DNA of 64,000 nucleotides. Origin: Candidatus Equicola faecalis (GTDB lineage: Bacteria; Bacteroidota; Bacteroidia; Bacteroidales; Bacteroidaceae). Every line of letters begins with the position of its first letter. Positions within the stretch are counted from its first letter, which is position 1. The notes below the pieces were generated by a model, which made no database searches, was not told where the DNA came from, and saw only the letters and a program-made list of their open reading frames with translations. Below, piece after piece: positions 26,238 through 35,058 of this stretch. The translations under genes and the position numbers were made by a program. The stretch covers positions 1 to 64,000 of the forward strand of contig JAGHTU010000022.1 in the NCBI GenBank assembly GCA_018065185.1, given 5' to 3'.

Positions 26238-29200
26238 TTATTGCATTTTTTTCAACCCTTCCCATCTTACGCACCATGTGCCATCTTTCGGGAAACCATC
26301 GTATGTGCAGAGCATCGCAACAGCCGATAGTAATGCACCATTGCCAGGCAGGTATATGCGCAGGCGTCCATCCTGATAGTTGTGCCCATTCTGCAGGTAT
26401 GTGTTCTTTTGTGTGTCTGTGAGAAGTATGTTGAGTGCAGTCTGATATTCTCCCAGTCGTGTGGCAGCCATTGACATCATACCATAATCCCATCCCCAGG
26501 TGGTGAGCCAGTTCCAGTTGGAGACGACATCGGCAAGTGTCGCTCTCATCTTATCCTTGTCATATAGGTATGATGGTGGCAGACAACCACATGCACCGAG
26601 CACGGCAGGGTGGTCGCTGTGTGAAGCACGCTCGAAACTCATTTTTGCAAATTCTGCATCGCTACCGCTTGTGTTTTTCGGTTTATAATTCTTTGTCGGC
26701 ATTCCTGCGGTATATATACCACTACTCTCTGGCAGTAGTGAAATGTTTGGTATTATCTTTGCCCAGAGAGCATTCGGTTTCATTCCCTGACGCTCGCGCC
26801 AGCGCTGTGCCGTCAGTAGCGCATAATGACAATATGCAAGTTCGTAAGGTTGATTATATGCCATCTTCCACGACATACTTTCCTGCATGGCTGTTGCTCC
26901 GCGCACCTCATAGTGTTTCGTCTTTGGGTTGAATGACAGGAAGTCGGCTATGAAATCGGCTGTCTCTTCCACGTGCTGTGCATATTGTTTCAACACTCTG
27001 TCGGCTTCTCCTTTCGTTTCTGCACTTTGGTATAGTTCTTCGGCAAAATAGATATAATGCGGTTGTTGCCAGATGAGGAATGAACCCACGTTTGATGGTG
27101 CTTCGTCCGCCCATGGGTCGGTCATCTTCATCCATCGTATGCCCTTAAAACCTTGTCGAGCGGCAATCTCACGTGCCTTTGGATAAGCCACTTCATCATA
27201 CCATTGCATAGCCTTTTCCATCACTTCCTTATGTCCCCAGAGTGAAAAATCAAGAAGATGCCACCATGCCATTTCCAAATGAGGACGACCGAACCATGTG
27301 TTGTATGTCAGCCCCGACTCTTGTGGTGGCATTGATGTGCGACAGTTTGTGGCTTTTAGATATTGTGATAGCACTACTCGGCGTTCCAGTTCCTTGGCAC
27401 GTGCGTCGCTACATTGTGAGAAATCCACAATACCCCCTTGATTCCAGTAATTGCGCCATGCTGTTTCTGTCATGCCGATGGCTTTTTTATAGGCAGGGGC
27501 AGGCTTGATGTCGCGCGTCATACTGTATGTACAACTGAAAGCGATGGCATTTTCTTCAGTTGAGAGGGTGAAACAATGGGCAGACCGTTGACTTAGACGT
27601 GCCTCTCCTTCCCAGTCGATGCGCACGTAATATTGCGTACTGTCAATCTTGCGCTGAAGGATGGCGTATCTTGGACCACTCTCAATTATCGTTGTGGTGT
27701 GTGCAGATTCCTTTTCCCAATCGTTGCCATCGTCAGAATGTCTGCCGGAAGGGTAGGAGTAGCGGAAAGTCAGACTAGCCTGTCCTGTCTGAAAAAGATT
27801 CGTCAGCAAGAGTGCTGTGATACGGTCTTCATCAGGACTGCATAATGTGTAGGTCTCAACCTGACTTTCCTCTGCTTCGTACATTGATTCTATGCGCCCT
27901 TCCCAAAGGCGGTTTATCTGATGGATGTTCTTCAATTCGGTGATAGGAATTATTTCACCCTGTTTGTTTTTTAGTTCGATGCCTATGCAACCTAAGTTTA
28001 GACGGTGCGGGTTCTCGCGGAAATAGGCGGTGGCGGCAACTTCCCGTTCTGTTGCTCCGCTTTTCGTCTTTTTCTCTACTGCATAGATGCTCTCCCGTCC
28101 GTCGTGTATGGTGTATGATTGTTGTGTCTCCTGCTCTGTCAACGAGAGTGTGTTGGGTGCGGAGTGCCACCCCCATTCAGACTGTGCGCAGAGTGGAACA
28201 CCGTTTGCGTAATATTCTGGATAACTCTGCAGTCCCGTCACATCCACTGTCGTGGCAAAATGGCCGTTGCCCACTGTCAGGGATGACAGTGGGTCGGCTT
28301 TTGTTATTATGGGATTGTTGCGGTCAAGTATCTCTTCACGGTTCAAGGCTGTCAGAGATGTGTCATATCCCATCATCTCCATTTCCAGTGATGCCCAAAT
28401 GAACGGACCGATGCCCTTGGCATCATTGTCGCGCACTTCCTCGCTCATATAATACTCAAAACTCCCGTCACGGCGTGGGTTGTTCTCCGGACCGAGTCCG
28501 GATACGGCGCAACAATTTGTCAGCGATAGGGTTTTGTCTGCGTTGACCTTGATAAAGTTCTTTATCAGTCCGTTATATGCTTCGATGCCTTTCTGTCGGT
28601 AGCTCTCATCAAGATACCCCAGACGTGCACCTTTCAGCAGACAGTATGTGAACATCGATGAGGCTGTCGCTTCAAGGTAGTTGTGTTCATCCTTTACGTC
28701 CAGCACGTCATACCATGCTTTTGATTCCGGGTCTTGATATTTCATCAGGGCTTTCATCGCCTGTTGGAACAGGGCGATTACTTCACCACGGCGTGCATAG
28801 TCCTGTGGCAGAGCATCGAGCACCTCTATCATTGCCATGACATACCATCCCATGGCGCGTGCCCATGAGTGTTGTGAAAGACCAGTCTCCTTGTCTGCCC
28901 AGAACATGACCTTGCGCTCATCCCATGCGTGCTTCCATAGTCCTGTCTTTGCGTCGTATGTGCGTTTGCCTGTTTCTATTATCTGGTCAACTGCATCATC
29001 ATAATATTTCTTTACGTTCTCTTTCTTTCCTTTCAGCATCGGTGCAGAAAGGGTGTAAAAGGGCAATCCCATGTAGATGCCGTCAAGCCATACCTGATAG
29101 GCATAAATCTTCTTATGATGCCACGGACCGGCTTTCGTGCGTGGTTGGTTCTGCAGTTGACGGAAAAACGTCTGTAGGGCTTCCTTCTCTCCCTGCTGTG

Positions 29201-30893
29201 GTGAGAGTTGGTACATGCGGTAGATGAAGCGTGCCGGCCGGATATTGTCGAGGTTGAATGTCTCGTAACTGTAGTTCTCGGTCTTGCCGTCCTTGGCAAT
29301 CATCCTCTCGGGATATGACTTCAAGTATTTCAGTATCTCCTCATTCCCGTATTTCAGGTATGTGTCGAGCATGGATTCTAGTTCGATGCCCACGACATAG
29401 CCCCATTTGGGACGTGTGGCAAAGTCGAGCATATAGCTCTTAGGGCAACGCTTCATTTCTGAGAATGTCATCCATTCGGAGTAGTTCTTGAAGGGCTTCT
29501 CCGTCAGTACAAGACTTCCGTTTATCATCACGTTTTCAAACCGTACGTTCTCCATCTTGCCACGTAGTAGGTTTCCTTTTTCCGTCACTCCATTCCACTG
29601 GCAGTTCTTTACATGTATGTTCTGCACGTTGCACGACTCTTTTAGTCCATCGATGTAAGCGCCGTATTTACTCTTGTTGCAGTTCACATTTTCAAGATAT
29701 ACGTTCTTCACAGTAGGTATGTGTCCGCGCTCTGCCTGTTCGTTGATTTCATAGACGAGGTTTATCTTTAGTACGGCTTCCTTGCATTGCCCCACGCGGA
29801 TGTTGCGCACGTAGATGCCGTCTGTCACACCGCCACGACAGGTGTTTGTCTTGAGTCTTATCACGCGCTCCAGTTCTGGCGAGTCCATATCGCAGTCCTC
29901 CACAAAGATGTTTCCTGCTCCGCCGGAAATCTCGCTACCGATGACCACTCCACCATGACCGTTCTCCATCTTGCATCCGCGCACGATGATGTTTTTTGAT
30001 GCCATGTTGCGTGTGCGTCCATCGCGGTTACGTCCGCTCTTGATGGCTATGCAGTCGTCGCCAGTATTGAAGTGGCAGTTCTCAATCAGTACGCCATCAC
30101 AGCTCTCAGGGTCGCACCCATCACCATTAGGACCGTCATTATCCACGCGCACGCCTCTCACCGTCACGTTCCTGCTCTTCAGGGGGTGAAGCACCCAAAA
30201 CGGGGAGTTTAGGAATGTGGCGTTCTCAATAAGGATGCCGTCACACTGGTTGAAACATACGAATTGTGGGCGCAGACCATGTCCTTTACCGAAACGGCGC
30301 TCGGAAATGGGTGTCCCATTGTCGCTCATCTTCAGTAGGGTGTTGCGTGAACCACGGCTCTGTGCTTCCGGTGTCGCGTCCGTACAACCGAAACGCCCTG
30401 CTCCACACATAGGCCACCAAGTCTGTCTTGAGCCTTGCCCGTCAAACACGCCTTCGCCTGTCACGGCGATGTCGGTCTCCTGATATGCGTATATCAGTGG
30501 AGAGTAGTTCCATAGGTCAAGTCCTTCCCATGAAGTTTCAACGAGAGGGTAGAGATCTGGCTCAAAAGCAAACTTCACCAAAGCCCCTTTCTCTGCCACG
30601 AGCATGACATGGCTTTTCATGCGTATTGCACCTGTCTGCCATTCACCGGCAGGGATAATAACTCTTCCACCACCTTTCTTCGACATCTTCTCGATGGCCT
30701 TGTTTATGGCTTTCTGGTTCTGGGCAGCGGTGTTGGTGGTCTTCGCACCATATTTCGTGATGCTGACGCTACGTGTTGGGAACTGTGGCTGGCGTATGGA
30801 TGCCTCCACCTTCTTGTACTCCGTGTCCCAGATACCCGCTGATGCCGTAAGACTGATGAGGAGTGTTAATGCTAATAGGATTGTTTTTTTCAT
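26238..30893 (-). CDS. Trimodular pectinase: GH28 - GH105 - unassigned six-hairpin-like module
   Basis: 1551 aa with signal peptide MKKTILLALTLLISLTASA. Residues ~40-470: GH28 polygalacturonase/rhamnogalacturonase beta-helix with catalytic NGDGCDPES, NTGDDCIAIKSG, GHGGVVIGSE and VIRLKTN. Residues ~485-848: GH105 with AYQVWLDGIYMGLPFY (Asp ~604), HSWARAMGWYVMAM and NYLEATASSMFTYCL. Residues ~852-1551: a third module opening DPLSSLTVGNGHFATTVD, with ESGLTYNTWFGRPHLEMAWW and LTTWGWDYGMMSMAATR, which looks like an (alpha/alpha)6 glycosidase of the six-hairpin superfamily that I cannot place in a family. GH28 cuts the backbone, GH105 trims unsaturated ends; the third activity is unknown. First gene of the operon. 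Confidence 0.9.
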   Translation of the reverse strand: MKKTILLALTLLISLTASAGIWDTEYKKVEASIRQPQFPTRSVSITKYGAKTTNTAAQNQKAINKAIEKMSKKGGGRVIIPAGEWQTGAIRMKSHVMLVAEKGALVKFAFEPDLYPLVETSWEGLDLWNYSPLIYAYQETDIAVTGEGVFDGQGSRQTWWPMCGAGRFGCTDATPEAQSRGSRNTLLKMSDNGTPISERRFGKGHGLRPQFVCFNQCDGILIENATFLNSPFWVLHPLKSRNVTVRGVRVDNDGPNGDGCDPESCDGVLIENCHFNTGDDCIAIKSGRNRDGRTRNMASKNIIVRGCKMENGHGGVVIGSEISGGAGNIFVEDCDMDSPELERVIRLKTNTCRGGVTDGIYVRNIRVGQCKEAVLKINLVYEINEQAERGHIPTVKNVYLENVNCNKSKYGAYIDGLKESCNVQNIHVKNCQWNGVTEKGNLLRGKMENVRFENVMINGSLVLTEKPFKNYSEWMTFSEMKRCPKSYMLDFATRPKWGYVVGIELESMLDTYLKYGNEEILKYLKSYPERMIAKDGKTENYSYETFNLDNIRPARFIYRMYQLSPQQGEKEALQTFFRQLQNQPRTKAGPWHHKKIYAYQVWLDGIYMGLPFYTLSAPMLKGKKENVKKYYDDAVDQIIETGKRTYDAKTGLWKHAWDERKVMFWADKETGLSQHSWARAMGWYVMAMIEVLDALPQDYARRGEVIALFQQAMKALMKYQDPESKAWYDVLDVKDEHNYLEATASSMFTYCLLKGARLGYLDESYRQKGIEAYNGLIKNFIKVNADKTLSLTNCCAVSGLGPENNPRRDGSFEYYMSEEVRDNDAKGIGPFIWASLEMEMMGYDTSLTALNREEILDRNNPIITKADPLSSLTVGNGHFATTVDVTGLQSYPEYYANGVPLCAQSEWGWHSAPNTLSLTEQETQQSYTIHDGRESIYAVEKKTKSGATEREVAATAYFRENPHRLNLGCIGIELKNKQGEIIPITELKNIHQINRLWEGRIESMYEAEESQVETYTLCSPDEDRITALLLTNLFQTGQASLTFRYSYPSGRHSDDGNDWEKESAHTTTIIESGPRYAILQRKIDSTQYYVRIDWEGEARLSQRSAHCFTLSTEENAIAFSCTYSMTRDIKPAPAYKKAIGMTETAWRNYWNQGGIVDFSQCSDARAKELERRVVLSQYLKATNCRTSMPPQESGLTYNTWFGRPHLEMAWWHLLDFSLWGHKEVMEKAMQWYDEVAYPKAREIAARQGFKGIRWMKMTDPWADEAPSNVGSFLIWQQPHYIYFAEELYQSAETKGEADRVLKQYAQHVEETADFIADFLSFNPKTKHYEVRGATAMQESMSWKMAYNQPYELAYCHYALLTAQRWRERQGMKPNALWAKIIPNISLLPESSGIYTAGMPTKNYKPKNTSGSDAEFAKMSFERASHSDHPAVLGACGCLPPSYLYDKDKMRATLADVVSNWNWLTTWGWDYGMMSMAATRLGEYQTALNILLTDTQKNTYLQNGHNYQDGRLRIYLPGNGALLSAVAMLCTYDGFPKDGTWCVRWEGLKKMQ

Positions 30894-30922
30894 AGTATGT
30901 TATTTAAGGTAAATGAAATAAG

Positions 30923-30961
30923 GCAACGGTATAAGATTTTTATTGCTTATTGCCGTTGCCC
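30923..30961 (-). terminator. Terminator of gdhA
   Basis: 8-bp arms GGCAACGG (30923-30930) and CCGTTGCC (30954-30961) plus partial inner pairing (AATAAG/CTTAT), followed by a T-rich stretch on the minus strand; 34 bp past the gdhA stop and before the GH28 gene. Confidence 0.7.
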
Positions 30962-30974
30962 TTTGTTATGTTTT

Positions 30975-30997
30975 TAGAATTTATAGAACACACCTTT
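30975..30997 (-). repeat. GGGGTGTTCTATTAATT-type element, site a
   Basis: Minus strand AAAGGTGTGTTCTATAAATT, a diverged single copy touching the gdhA stop codon; weakest of the six sites. Confidence 0.4.
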
Positions 30998-32333
30998 ATA
31001 CTATACCCTGTGCCAGCATAGCATTTGCCACCTTCATAAAGCCTGCCACGTTTGCACCTTTCACATAGTTGATATAGCCGTCTTCCTGCTTACCATATTT
31101 CACGCAAGCGTTGTGTATGCCTTCCATGATGCCGTGCAGACGTGCATCCACCTCTTCAGCTGTCCATGAGATGTGTCCTGCGTTCTGGCTCATCTCCAAG
31201 CCTGATGTTGCCACGCCACCGGCGTTGACAGCCTTGCCCGGAGCAAAGAGTATGCGTGCCTGAACGAATGCGTCGATGGCCTCAGGTGTACAACCCATGT
31301 TGGATGTCTCGCCCACGCATGTCACGCCATTGCTGAGTAGCATCTTTGCGTCTTCGCCGTTGAGCTCGTTTTGTGTTGCACAAGGGATGGCAATATCGCA
31401 CTTCACTTCCCAAGGCTTCTTGCCTGCGAAGAATTTTGCGCCAGCAAACTTCTGTGCGTATGGTGCACAGATGTCGTTACCACTTGCACGAAGCTCCAGC
31501 ATATATTCTATCTTCTCCTCGTTCAGACCGGCTTCGTCAAGGATATATCCGTCCGGACCAGAGATAGTTATCACCTTCGCACCGAGCTGTGTCGCTTTCA
31601 GGGCTGCACCCCATGCCACGTTACCAAAACCGGAGATAGCCACCGTCTTATCCTTTATGCTGATGCCTTTGGTGTCGAGCATGTGAGTGATGAAATAAAG
31701 GCTACCGAAACCTGTTGCCTCTGGGCGCACCAGTGAGCCACCGAACTCCAGTCCCTTGCCTGTGAGCACACCGCTCCAGTCGCGTGTGAGTTTCTTATAC
31801 TGACCGAACATATAGCCGATTTCCCTTGCGCCAACGCCTATATCGCCAGCCGGTACATCTACTTCAGGACCGATGTAACGATAGAGCTCATTCATGAATG
31901 CCTGACAGAAACGCATGATTTCTGCATCGCTCTTTCCGCGTGGTGAGAAGTCAGAACCGCCCTTTCCACCGCCCATAGGCAGGGTGGTGAGTGAGTTTTT
32001 GAATGTCTGCTCAAAGCCGAGGAACTTCAATATGCTCAGGTTCACACTTGAGTGGAAGCGTATGCCACCCTTGTATGGACCTATGGCAGAGTTGAACTGC
32101 ACACGGTAACCGATGTTTACCTGCACCTCGCCATTGTCGTCCACCCATGGCACGCGGAACGTGATGATGCGCTCCGGCTCCACGAGCCGTTCAATGATTT
32201 TTGCCTTTTCAAACTCGGGATGTGCATTATATACATCCTCAATAGACACTAATACTTCTTTTACTGCCTGTAGAAATTCTTTCTCACCAGGATGCTTGAC
32301 CTCAAGGTCAGCCATAAGTTTGTCGATATTCAT
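30996..32333 (-). CDS. gdhA: NADP-type glutamate dehydrogenase
   Basis: 445-aa hexameric enzyme that makes glutamate from 2-oxoglutarate and ammonium, the main ammonium entry point in many gut Bacteroidota. Conserved blocks: GPYKGGIRFHSSVNLSILKF, PMGGGKGGSDFSPRGKSD with the catalytic Lys, PAGDIGVGAREIGYMFGQYK, the Rossmann GFGNVAWGAALKA and SNMGCTPEA. Length is that of the bacterial 445-450-aa class. A long leader (about 240 nt) with paired repeat elements precedes it; a terminator follows. Confidence 0.96.
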   Translation of the reverse strand: MNIDKLMADLEVKHPGEKEFLQAVKEVLVSIEDVYNAHPEFEKAKIIERLVEPERIITFRVPWVDDNGEVQVNIGYRVQFNSAIGPYKGGIRFHSSVNLSILKFLGFEQTFKNSLTTLPMGGGKGGSDFSPRGKSDAEIMRFCQAFMNELYRYIGPEVDVPAGDIGVGAREIGYMFGQYKKLTRDWSGVLTGKGLEFGGSLVRPEATGFGSLYFITHMLDTKGISIKDKTVAISGFGNVAWGAALKATQLGAKVITISGPDGYILDEAGLNEEKIEYMLELRASGNDICAPYAQKFAGAKFFAGKKPWEVKCDIAIPCATQNELNGEDAKMLLSNGVTCVGETSNMGCTPEAIDAFVQARILFAPGKAVNAGGVATSGLEMSQNAGHISWTAEEVDARLHGIMEGIHNACVKYGKQEDGYINYVKGANVAGFMKVANAMLAQGIV

Positions 32334-32346
32334 AATCTTTATAGAT

Positions 32347-32370
32347 TTAAGGGGTGCTCTATTAATTACA
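32347..32370 (+). repeat. GGGGTGTTCTATTAATT-type element, site b
   Basis: TTTAAGGGGTGCTCTATTAATT on the plus strand is here split as TTTAAGGGGTG and CTCTATTAATT; it lies just before the gdhA start and is inverted relative to site c. Confidence 0.65.
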
Positions 32371-32523
32371 TTTTAGGTGATTTTAAGATGTTTCTTTAGC
32401 AGATTGTTGGCATACATGAAGGAACGATGCGGGCATCGTGACTGAATGGAAGACAGCAAGATGTAAAGAAAAAGCTAAAAGCATCAAAATAGCAATACAC
32501 ACCCATAGTTTGTTGTTTTTTAT

Positions 32524-32556
32524 TTTGCGGGGAATTATAGAACACCCCTTAAGATT
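32524..32556 (-). repeat. GGGGTGTTCTATTAATT-type element, site c
   Basis: On the minus strand AAGGGGTGTTCTATAATT followed by CCCCGCAAAA. Inverted partner of site b, 155 bp away; in the gdhA transcript the two could close a long hairpin. Confidence 0.65.
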
Positions 32557-32580
32557 AAACTTCCAAATAATTATTCCTTG

Positions 32581-32588
32581 CAAAGATA
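32581..32588 (-). promoter_or_regulatory. Probable gdhA -7 element
   Basis: TATCTTTG on the minus strand. The nearest upstream TTG is 23 nt away, longer than ideal. Would give a leader of about 240 nt. Confidence 0.45.
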
Positions 32589-32642
32589 TAAAAGCATATC
32601 GAAAAAAGATGCAAATAATCATGAAAATCTTTTCTTTTCCCT

Positions 32643-32721
32643 CGCGCGCGTGTGCGCGTATATATAATAAGGTATAGGGGAAGAGTTTCTGAATCCAGTT
32701 ATAAGTTATGAGTTATAAGTT
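32643..32721. repeat. CG-alternating tract with conserved flank, copy 1
   Basis: CGCGCGCGTGTGCGCG followed by tatatataataaggtatagg, ggaaga and a quasi-palindrome ttataagttatgagttataa. The complementary strand at 51240-51325 has the same order of CG tract and taataaggtata with ggaaga. Confidence 0.6.
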
Positions 32722-32741
32722 GTGTTATAAAATAAAAAAAC

Positions 32742-32889
32742 AAACCATCGCGTCGGGTCACGCAAACCATCGCGTGAAACTGCTCTAACCATCAAGGCAA
32801 AAACTAGACAACTCGATTTGCCCAACTCAACGGCTCGATTCACTCATGTTGATGGGTCGATTTGCCCATGTTGACGGGTCGATTTTTGT
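32742..32889. repeat. 22-nt period tandem repeat array, locus 2
   Basis: Units of exactly 22 nt at 32742, 32764, 32802, 32824, 32846 and 32868. The first two begin aaaccatcgcgt; the last four share the pattern aacTnnacNNcTCGATTtgccc, e.g. atgttgacgggtcgattt. Highly degenerate but strictly phased except for one 16-nt step. Confidence 0.75.
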
Positions 32890-32983
32890 TAATTGATAAT
32901 TGACAATTGATAATTGATAACTTTTGTCCCTTTTGTTATCTAAAACAAAAACACTCACATTATTTATTTTCTTTTAAATACAC

Positions 32984-33015
32984 TTGGATTCTTTTGTTTT
33001 TTTTATGTAATTTTG
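32984..33015 (+). promoter_or_regulatory. Promoter of the first AAA_14 ATPase gene
   Basis: TTG (32984-32986), 21 nt, TAATTTTG (33008-33015), 29 bp before the start codon. Confidence 0.6.
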
Positions 33016-33053
33016 CCATTCAATTCCGAAATTGCATAAAAATATGGCTACAA
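32996..33053 (+). repeat. Promoter-start repeat, copy 1
   Basis: 58 bp covering promoter, leader (aattccgaaattgcataaaa) and the first codons (atggctacaa) of the ATPase gene; copy 2 is at 34218-34276 in the same orientation, about 93% alike by eye. Confidence 0.85.
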
Positions 33054-34216
33054 CAAATGTTTATATTCACAGAGAATTAGAGAACGTAATAAAGGAAGCA
33101 ATAGAATATTTTTCTGTTATTTCCATCACAGGTCCACGCCAGTCAGGGAAAAGTACATTACTAAAATATCTGTTCCCTCAATTTAAAAAATACAGCTTGA
33201 AGGATGTAAATATAAGGGAGTTCGCTAAAAACGACCCTATCGCCTTCCTTAATCAGACAACAGATGGAATGTTTATTGATGAGGTGCAAAAGATACCTGA
33301 ATTATTGGAATACATTCAGGGCATAGTGGACGACAACCCTGAACGAAAATTTCTGTTATCAGGGAGTTCTAACTTTGAAGTACTACACGGTCTATGTGAG
33401 TCCTTACCTGGTAGAGCTGGTGTGTATGAATTGATGCCTATGAGTTTTGGGGAGGCAAAGAAACAACTGGAAAATAAGAATATAAATGCTTTACTATACG
33501 AAGGGCTTTATCCTGCCGTCTGTTCTGGGAAAAACAAGGCTAAGTTTTTCTATCCTTCTTACGTCAAAACATATCTTGAGAAGGATGTTAGGGACCTATT
33601 GCACATACAGGACCAATTACAATTCTTGAAATTTATGAAACTATGCGCTACACGAGTGGGATCATTATTCAATGCTTCTGAAGTAGCCAATGAGGTTGGT
33701 GTTGATAGCAAAACCATCACGCGTTGGCTGTCCGTATTGCAAGCATCGTATCTTGTCACCCTGTTGCCTCCTTATTATCAGAATATTAGTAAACGACTGG
33801 TAAAGACGCCTAAACTTTATTTCAATGACCCGGGATTGGCATGCTATCTACTGGATGTTGAAACAGAGCGTCAATTAGACAGGGACAAGATGCGGGGAGC
33901 CCTATTTGAAAATTATATAGTGATGGAGGTAATAAAACATCGTCTAAATCAAGGTCTTGAAGGTGGTGTTTTTTTCTATCGAGACTCCAATCAAAATGAA
34001 GTAGATATACTATTGAAACAGGAAGGAGAACTCGTTGCCATTGAAGTTAAATCATCAATGACTTATAATACGTCATTCGAAAAAACCTTAAAGAAAATAG
34101 ACCAATGTGTAGAGATCCCCGTGAAACATAAAGTCATCATCTATAATGGAGATTTTGAAAATACCACAGGAAAAATCAAACTTATCAACTATAGACATAT
34201 TGATGAGATATTCTAA
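33044..34216 (+). CDS. AAA_14/DUF4143 ATPase (nuclease-tailed)
   Basis: 390-aa P-loop ATPase. Walker A ITGPRQSGKSTLLKYL (about 34), Walker B GMFIDEVQKIPEL, sensor FLLSGSSNFEVL, then a winged-helix segment and a C-terminal DUF4143 region whose NEVDILLKQEGELVAIEVKSS has the E-x-D...E-x-K pattern of PD-(D/E)XK nucleases. The family is widespread in mobile and accessory regions of Bacteroidota and archaea; its job is unknown, with suggestions of defence or toxin-like action. ATG 33044 is chosen over an in-frame TTG at 33032. The gene sits between direct repeats made of its own promoter and start. Confidence 0.88.
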   Translation: MATTNVYIHRELENVIKEAIEYFSVISITGPRQSGKSTLLKYLFPQFKKYSLKDVNIREFAKNDPIAFLNQTTDGMFIDEVQKIPELLEYIQGIVDDNPERKFLLSGSSNFEVLHGLCESLPGRAGVYELMPMSFGEAKKQLENKNINALLYEGLYPAVCSGKNKAKFFYPSYVKTYLEKDVRDLLHIQDQLQFLKFMKLCATRVGSLFNASEVANEVGVDSKTITRWLSVLQASYLVTLLPPYYQNISKRLVKTPKLYFNDPGLACYLLDVETERQLDRDKMRGALFENYIVMEVIKHRLNQGLEGGVFFYRDSNQNEVDILLKQEGELVAIEVKSSMTYNTSFEKTLKKIDQCVEIPVKHKVIIYNGDFENTTGKIKLINYRHIDEIF

Positions 34217-34217
34217 T

Positions 34218-34276
34218 GTTTTTTTATGTAATTTTGTCATCCAATTCCGAAATTGCATAAAAATTATGGCTACAAT
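34218..34276 (+). repeat. Promoter-start repeat, copy 2 (remnant start of a second ATPase gene)
   Basis: Repeats 32996-33053 including a TAATTTTG box (34229-34236) and ATGGCTACAATA. The reading frame stops after five codons, so only the head of a second ATPase copy, or an exchanged promoter, remains. Confidence 0.8.
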
Positions 34277-34297
34277 AATATGAGACGTTAGATATTA

Positions 34298-34442
34298 TGA
34301 GAAAGATTACAGAAGAACAATACAAATTTGCACAATCAAGAGTAGAGGTACTGCTACCATTGATGGATGACACAACTCCTTTGACAGATCCCAAGGCTGT
34401 GGAACTGATGATGATGTCTAATCTGCCCAAATCATCATGCTG
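34298..34442 (+). pseudogene. Broken HigA-like antitoxin N-terminus
   Basis: Begins MRKITEE; after a one-base loss near 34319 the next frame continues YKFAQSRVEVLLPLMDDTT and DPKAVELMMMS, a pattern I recognise from the N-terminal part of HigA-type antitoxins of Bacteroidota. In frame the gene stops after 15 codons, and the helix-turn-helix part is absent. Remnant of a toxin-antitoxin locus. Confidence 0.6.
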
Positions 34443-34508
34443 ATGATTCAAAACCTCAAGCGCAAGGAGCAGAGCGCAAGCATAGCTTGCTACGCAAAGA
34501 GGCAAAAA
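34433..34508 (-). repeat. Interspersed repeat shared with 45573-45645
   Basis: On the complementary strand: tgcgtagcaagctatgcttg, cgctctgctc, then gaggttttgaatcatcagca, tgatgattt. The copy at 45573-45645 is on the plus strand and differs at a minority of positions. Confidence 0.75.
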
Positions 34509-35027
34509 TGTTTCGCCAAGTAATTTGTCAATCATTTATCTGTCATCACTCGCAAAATGATTTGCGTATGTGGAGGAAACAACCAATACTTTTGCAACGC
34601 AAGGCAGTGCAAATTAGGTGAAATATGTGACTAAATTTGAAGTGGAATGATTATTGATCGTCAACACTACATACAGCAATTGGAGAACAAAAGTTGGAAC
34701 GGAAGGGTGAAAATCATGCACAGGAAACTTTTTTTTTTCTGCATCATACATCCGACTCCTTCCGTAAGATGGTAATATTGGACGGCAACAGTCGCTATCG
34801 TGTGGATAAAGATGGTGTCGCATATATAGGCATAATACCATTCTTATTGCAGGCAGATCTGTTAGAGAAATTATAAAAGAATGCGAGTCATTGGCTCTGC
34901 CACTTGGCTAGTCCAAGAAACAAAAATAATTATCAATGATCAATTGTCAATTATCAATTTGCAAAGCTATTTGCAACGCTTTGCAAGAGGGTGAAGAAAA
35001 ATATGTAAAAAAAATTATGAATACTCT

Positions 35028-35058
35028 TTGAATATATGCGGAAATATTCTTAACTTTG
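35028..35058 (+). promoter_or_regulatory. Promoter of the small-gene cluster
   Basis: TTG (35028-35030), 20 nt, TAACTTTG (35051-35058); leader of about 240 nt to the first gene. Confidence 0.6.

Larger units (their letters stand above)
32334..33043. other. 710-bp intergenic region with gdhA leader, CG tract and tandem repeats
   Basis: No credible gene. From left to right: gdhA leader with repeat sites b and c; a gdhA -7 element at 32581-32588; an alternating CG-rich tract at 32643-32658; a quasi-palindrome around ttataagttatgagttataa (32702-32721); a 22-nt-period array (32742-32889); an A/T repeat built on attgataattgac (32890-32922); and the promoter copy of the AAA_14 gene (32996-33053). 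A 79-codon minus frame in the leader has no visible homology and is not called. Confidence 0.6.

Noticed and set aside
32383..32622. 79-codon minus-strand frame in the gdhA leader with a hydrophobic stretch (CIAILMLLAFSLHLAVF)
   Set aside because: Its start lies upstream of the likely gdhA transcription start and it overlaps repeat site c; no homology recognised. A leader peptide is possible but unsupported.
34694..34876. 60-codon plus frame with GNSRYRVDKDGVAYIG
   Set aside because: Begins in low-complexity DNA, no family recognised and no expression signals; may be a fragment of a lost gene.
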